DNA of 6,593 bases from Geodermatophilaceae bacterium (GTDB lineage: Bacteria > Actinomycetota > Actinomycetes > Mycobacteriales > Geodermatophilaceae): positions 1 through 6,593 of the forward strand of contig JACCQS010000014.1 in NCBI GenBank assembly GCA_013814015.1, in the 5' to 3' direction. The translations under genes and the position numbers were made by a program. Within the stretch, counting starts at the first letter, position 1. Every line of letters starts with the position of its first letter. Shown piece after piece: positions 4,963 through 6,593 of this stretch. The notes under the pieces were generated by a model. It made no database searches and was not told the DNA's origin. It saw only the letters and a list, made by a program, of their open reading frames with translations.

Positions 4963-6593
4963 GTGGATGATCGTGGGCTGTTGCAGACCCTGGGAGAGCG
5001 CGTCGCGGTCAGCGACGGGGCAATGGGCACGATGCTGCAGGGGTGTGAACTCACCCTGGAGGACTTCCAGGATCTCGAGGGCTGTAACGAGATCCTCAAC
5101 ATCACTCGACCCGACATCGTTCGTGAGATCCACGACGCGTCCTTCGACGCCGGCGCCGACACAGTGGAGACCAACACCTTCGGCGCCAACTGGGCCAACC
5201 TCGCCGAATACGACATCCCGGACCGGATCGAGGAGCTCGCCCGGGCCGGCGCGTTGATCGCCCGGGCCTCGGCCGACGGTTGGTCCACCCCGGAACGCCC
5301 GCGCTGGGTACTCGGGTCGGTGGGACCCGGGACGAAGTTGCCCACCCTCGGGCATACGACCTTCAGCCACCTGCGCGAGGCCTACCAGCAGCAGGCCCGC
5401 GGGATGCTGGACGGCGGGGTCGACGCCATCATCGTAGAGACCGTTCAGGACCTGCTCCAAGCGAAATCGGCCATCATCGGGTCCCAGCGGGCCATGGCGC
5501 AAGCAGGACGCACCGTTCCGATCATCACCCACGTCACCGTCGAGACCACCGGCACCATGCTGCTGGGATCGGAGATCGGCGCCGCGCTGACCGCCCTGGA
5601 ACCGCTGGGTATCGACCTGATCGGCCTGAACTGCGCCACTGGCCCCGCCGAGATGAGCGAGCACCTACGTCACCTGTCCCGGAATGCGCAGATCGGCATC
5701 TCGTGCATGCCCAACGCCGGATTGCCACAGCTCGGTCCACACGGCGCCGTGTATCCGCTGAGCGAGGACGAACTGGCCATCGCACTGTCCGGTTTCGTGA
5801 CCGAGTTCGGCACTCGACTCGTCGGTGGCTGCTGCGGCACGACACCGGCCCACATCCGCGCGGTCGTCGCCGCAGTGCGCAACCTCGCGCCGGCGGTACG
5901 TCGTCCGCGCAGCGAGCCCAGCCTGTCCTCGCTGTATGCGGCCGTCCCCTTCGAACAGGACGCCAGCGTCCTGGTGATCGGCGAACGGACCAATGCCAAC
6001 GGTTCCCGGGCCTTCCGCGACGCCATGCTCGAGGAGCGCTACGACGACTGCATCGAGATCGCCCGGGGTCAGATTCGCGACGGCGCTCACCTGCTCGACC
6101 TGTGCATCGACTATGTGGGACGCGACGGCGCCGAGGACATGCGGCGTCTGGCCGGCCGGCTCGCTACCGCCTCAACCCTGCCGATCGTCCTGGACTCCAC
6201 CGAGTCGGCTGTCATCGAGGCCGGTCTGGCGATGCTCGGCGGGCGCTGCGTCGTCAACTCGGTCAACTTCGAAGACGGTGAAGCTCCGGGCTCCCGGTTC
6301 GCCAAGGTCATGCCGATCATCAAGGAGCACGGGGCGGCGGTCGTCGTGATGTGCATCGATGAGGACGGCCAAGCCCGTACCGCCGACTGGAAGGTGCGCG
6401 TCGCGGCACGGACGATCGACACGCTGGTCGCGGACTGGGGGATGAAGGTCAGCGACATCATGGTCTACGCCCTCACCTTCCCGATCGCGACCGGCCAGGA
6501 GGAGACCCGCCGGGACGGGATCGAGACGATCGAGGCGATCAAGGAACTCAAGCGTCGCTATCCGGAGGTCCAGACGACCCTCGGGGTCTCCAA
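4963..6593 (+). CDS. metH: Cobalamin-dependent methionine synthase, 5' part
   Basis: The first 543 codons of MetH, running off the right edge; full-length actinobacterial enzymes are near 1,200 residues. The enzyme transfers a methyl group from 5-methyltetrahydrofolate via cob(I)alamin to homocysteine, making methionine in the cytosol. The homocysteine-binding barrel covers about residues 8-310, with DGAMGTML (18-25), NTFGANWANL, LGSVGPGTKLPTLGHTT, HVTVETTGTMLLGSEIG, and the zinc cysteines Cys224 (GLNCATGP), Cys290 and Cys291 (GGCCGTTP). The pterin-binding domain begins near residue 335 with VIGERTNANGS (338-348) and continues through DGAHLLDLCIDYVGRDG and VNSVNFEDG to the window end. The cobalamin-binding and SAM-activation domains lie outside. 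Start is GTG 4963, giving MDDRGLLQTLGERVAVSDGA, which agrees with the family N-terminus; the ATG at 4967 is in another frame. No frameshift or missing catalytic residue is seen. Confidence 0.96.
   Translation, partial: MDDRGLLQTLGERVAVSDGAMGTMLQGCELTLEDFQDLEGCNEILNITRPDIVREIHDASFDAGADTVETNTFGANWANLAEYDIPDRIEELARAGALIARASADGWSTPERPRWVLGSVGPGTKLPTLGHTTFSHLREAYQQQARGMLDGGVDAIIVETVQDLLQAKSAIIGSQRAMAQAGRTVPIITHVTVETTGTMLLGSEIGAALTALEPLGIDLIGLNCATGPAEMSEHLRHLSRNAQIGISCMPNAGLPQLGPHGAVYPLSEDELAIALSGFVTEFGTRLVGGCCGTTPAHIRAVVAAVRNLAPAVRRPRSEPSLSSLYAAVPFEQDASVLVIGERTNANGSRAFRDAMLEERYDDCIEIARGQIRDGAHLLDLCIDYVGRDGAEDMRRLAGRLATASTLPIVLDSTESAVIEAGLAMLGGRCVVNSVNFEDGEAPGSRFAKVMPIIKEHGAAVVVMCIDEDGQARTADWKVRVAARTIDTLVADWGMKVSDIMVYALTFPIATGQEETRRDGIETIEAIKELKRRYPEVQTTLGVS

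Noticed and set aside
4967..5257. ATG 4967 as the metH start
   Set aside because: That ATG is in a different frame and gives an unrelated product; the MetH frame starts at GTG 4963.
5280..6281. 333-residue plus-strand open frame inside metH
   Set aside because: It is in a different frame from the MetH protein, which is conserved throughout this span; its product is Arg-rich nonsense without motifs.

Overview
The window reads as chromosomal DNA of a high-GC actinobacterium. The reasons are the GC-rich coding bias, an ArsC tail of actinobacterial type, a PAC2-family protein and a cobalamin-dependent methionine synthase that closely recalls mycobacterial MetH, and start sites with a TANNNT box exactly 6 nt before a GTG and no Shine-Dalgarno, as expected of leaderless actinobacterial mRNAs. 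Genus cannot be fixed from the sequence alone.

Layout from left to right: (1) positions 2-169, the 3' end of an arsenate reductase gene; (2) 250-2870, a plus-strand pair made of a GH15 alpha-glucosidase (glucoamylase/trehalase type) and a glucose-1-dehydrogenase-like SDR oxidoreductase; (3) a strong hairpin at 2872-2899 between convergent genes; (4) 4746-2884, a tightly packed minus-strand operon of PAC2-family protein, atypical peroxiredoxin-like redoxin and a YCII-like protein, with a 7-nt gap and then a 4-nt overlap; (5) a 216-bp divergent intergenic region (4747-4962) holding two nearly identical 73-bp direct repeats between two mirror-image promoter candidates; (6) 4963-6593, the 5' half of metH, cut by the window end.

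Functionally, the GH15 enzyme would release glucose from trehalose or an alpha-glucan in the cytosol, and the SDR could oxidise it to gluconolactone. MetH methylates homocysteine. The PAC2 protein beside metH is an arrangement I also know from Mycobacterium tuberculosis (Rv2125 next to metH Rv2124c). No CRISPR array, prophage, IS element or RNA gene was seen. The least explained items are the paired 73-bp repeats, the repeated -10/6-nt/GTG start architecture, and the redoxin with a degenerate active site.
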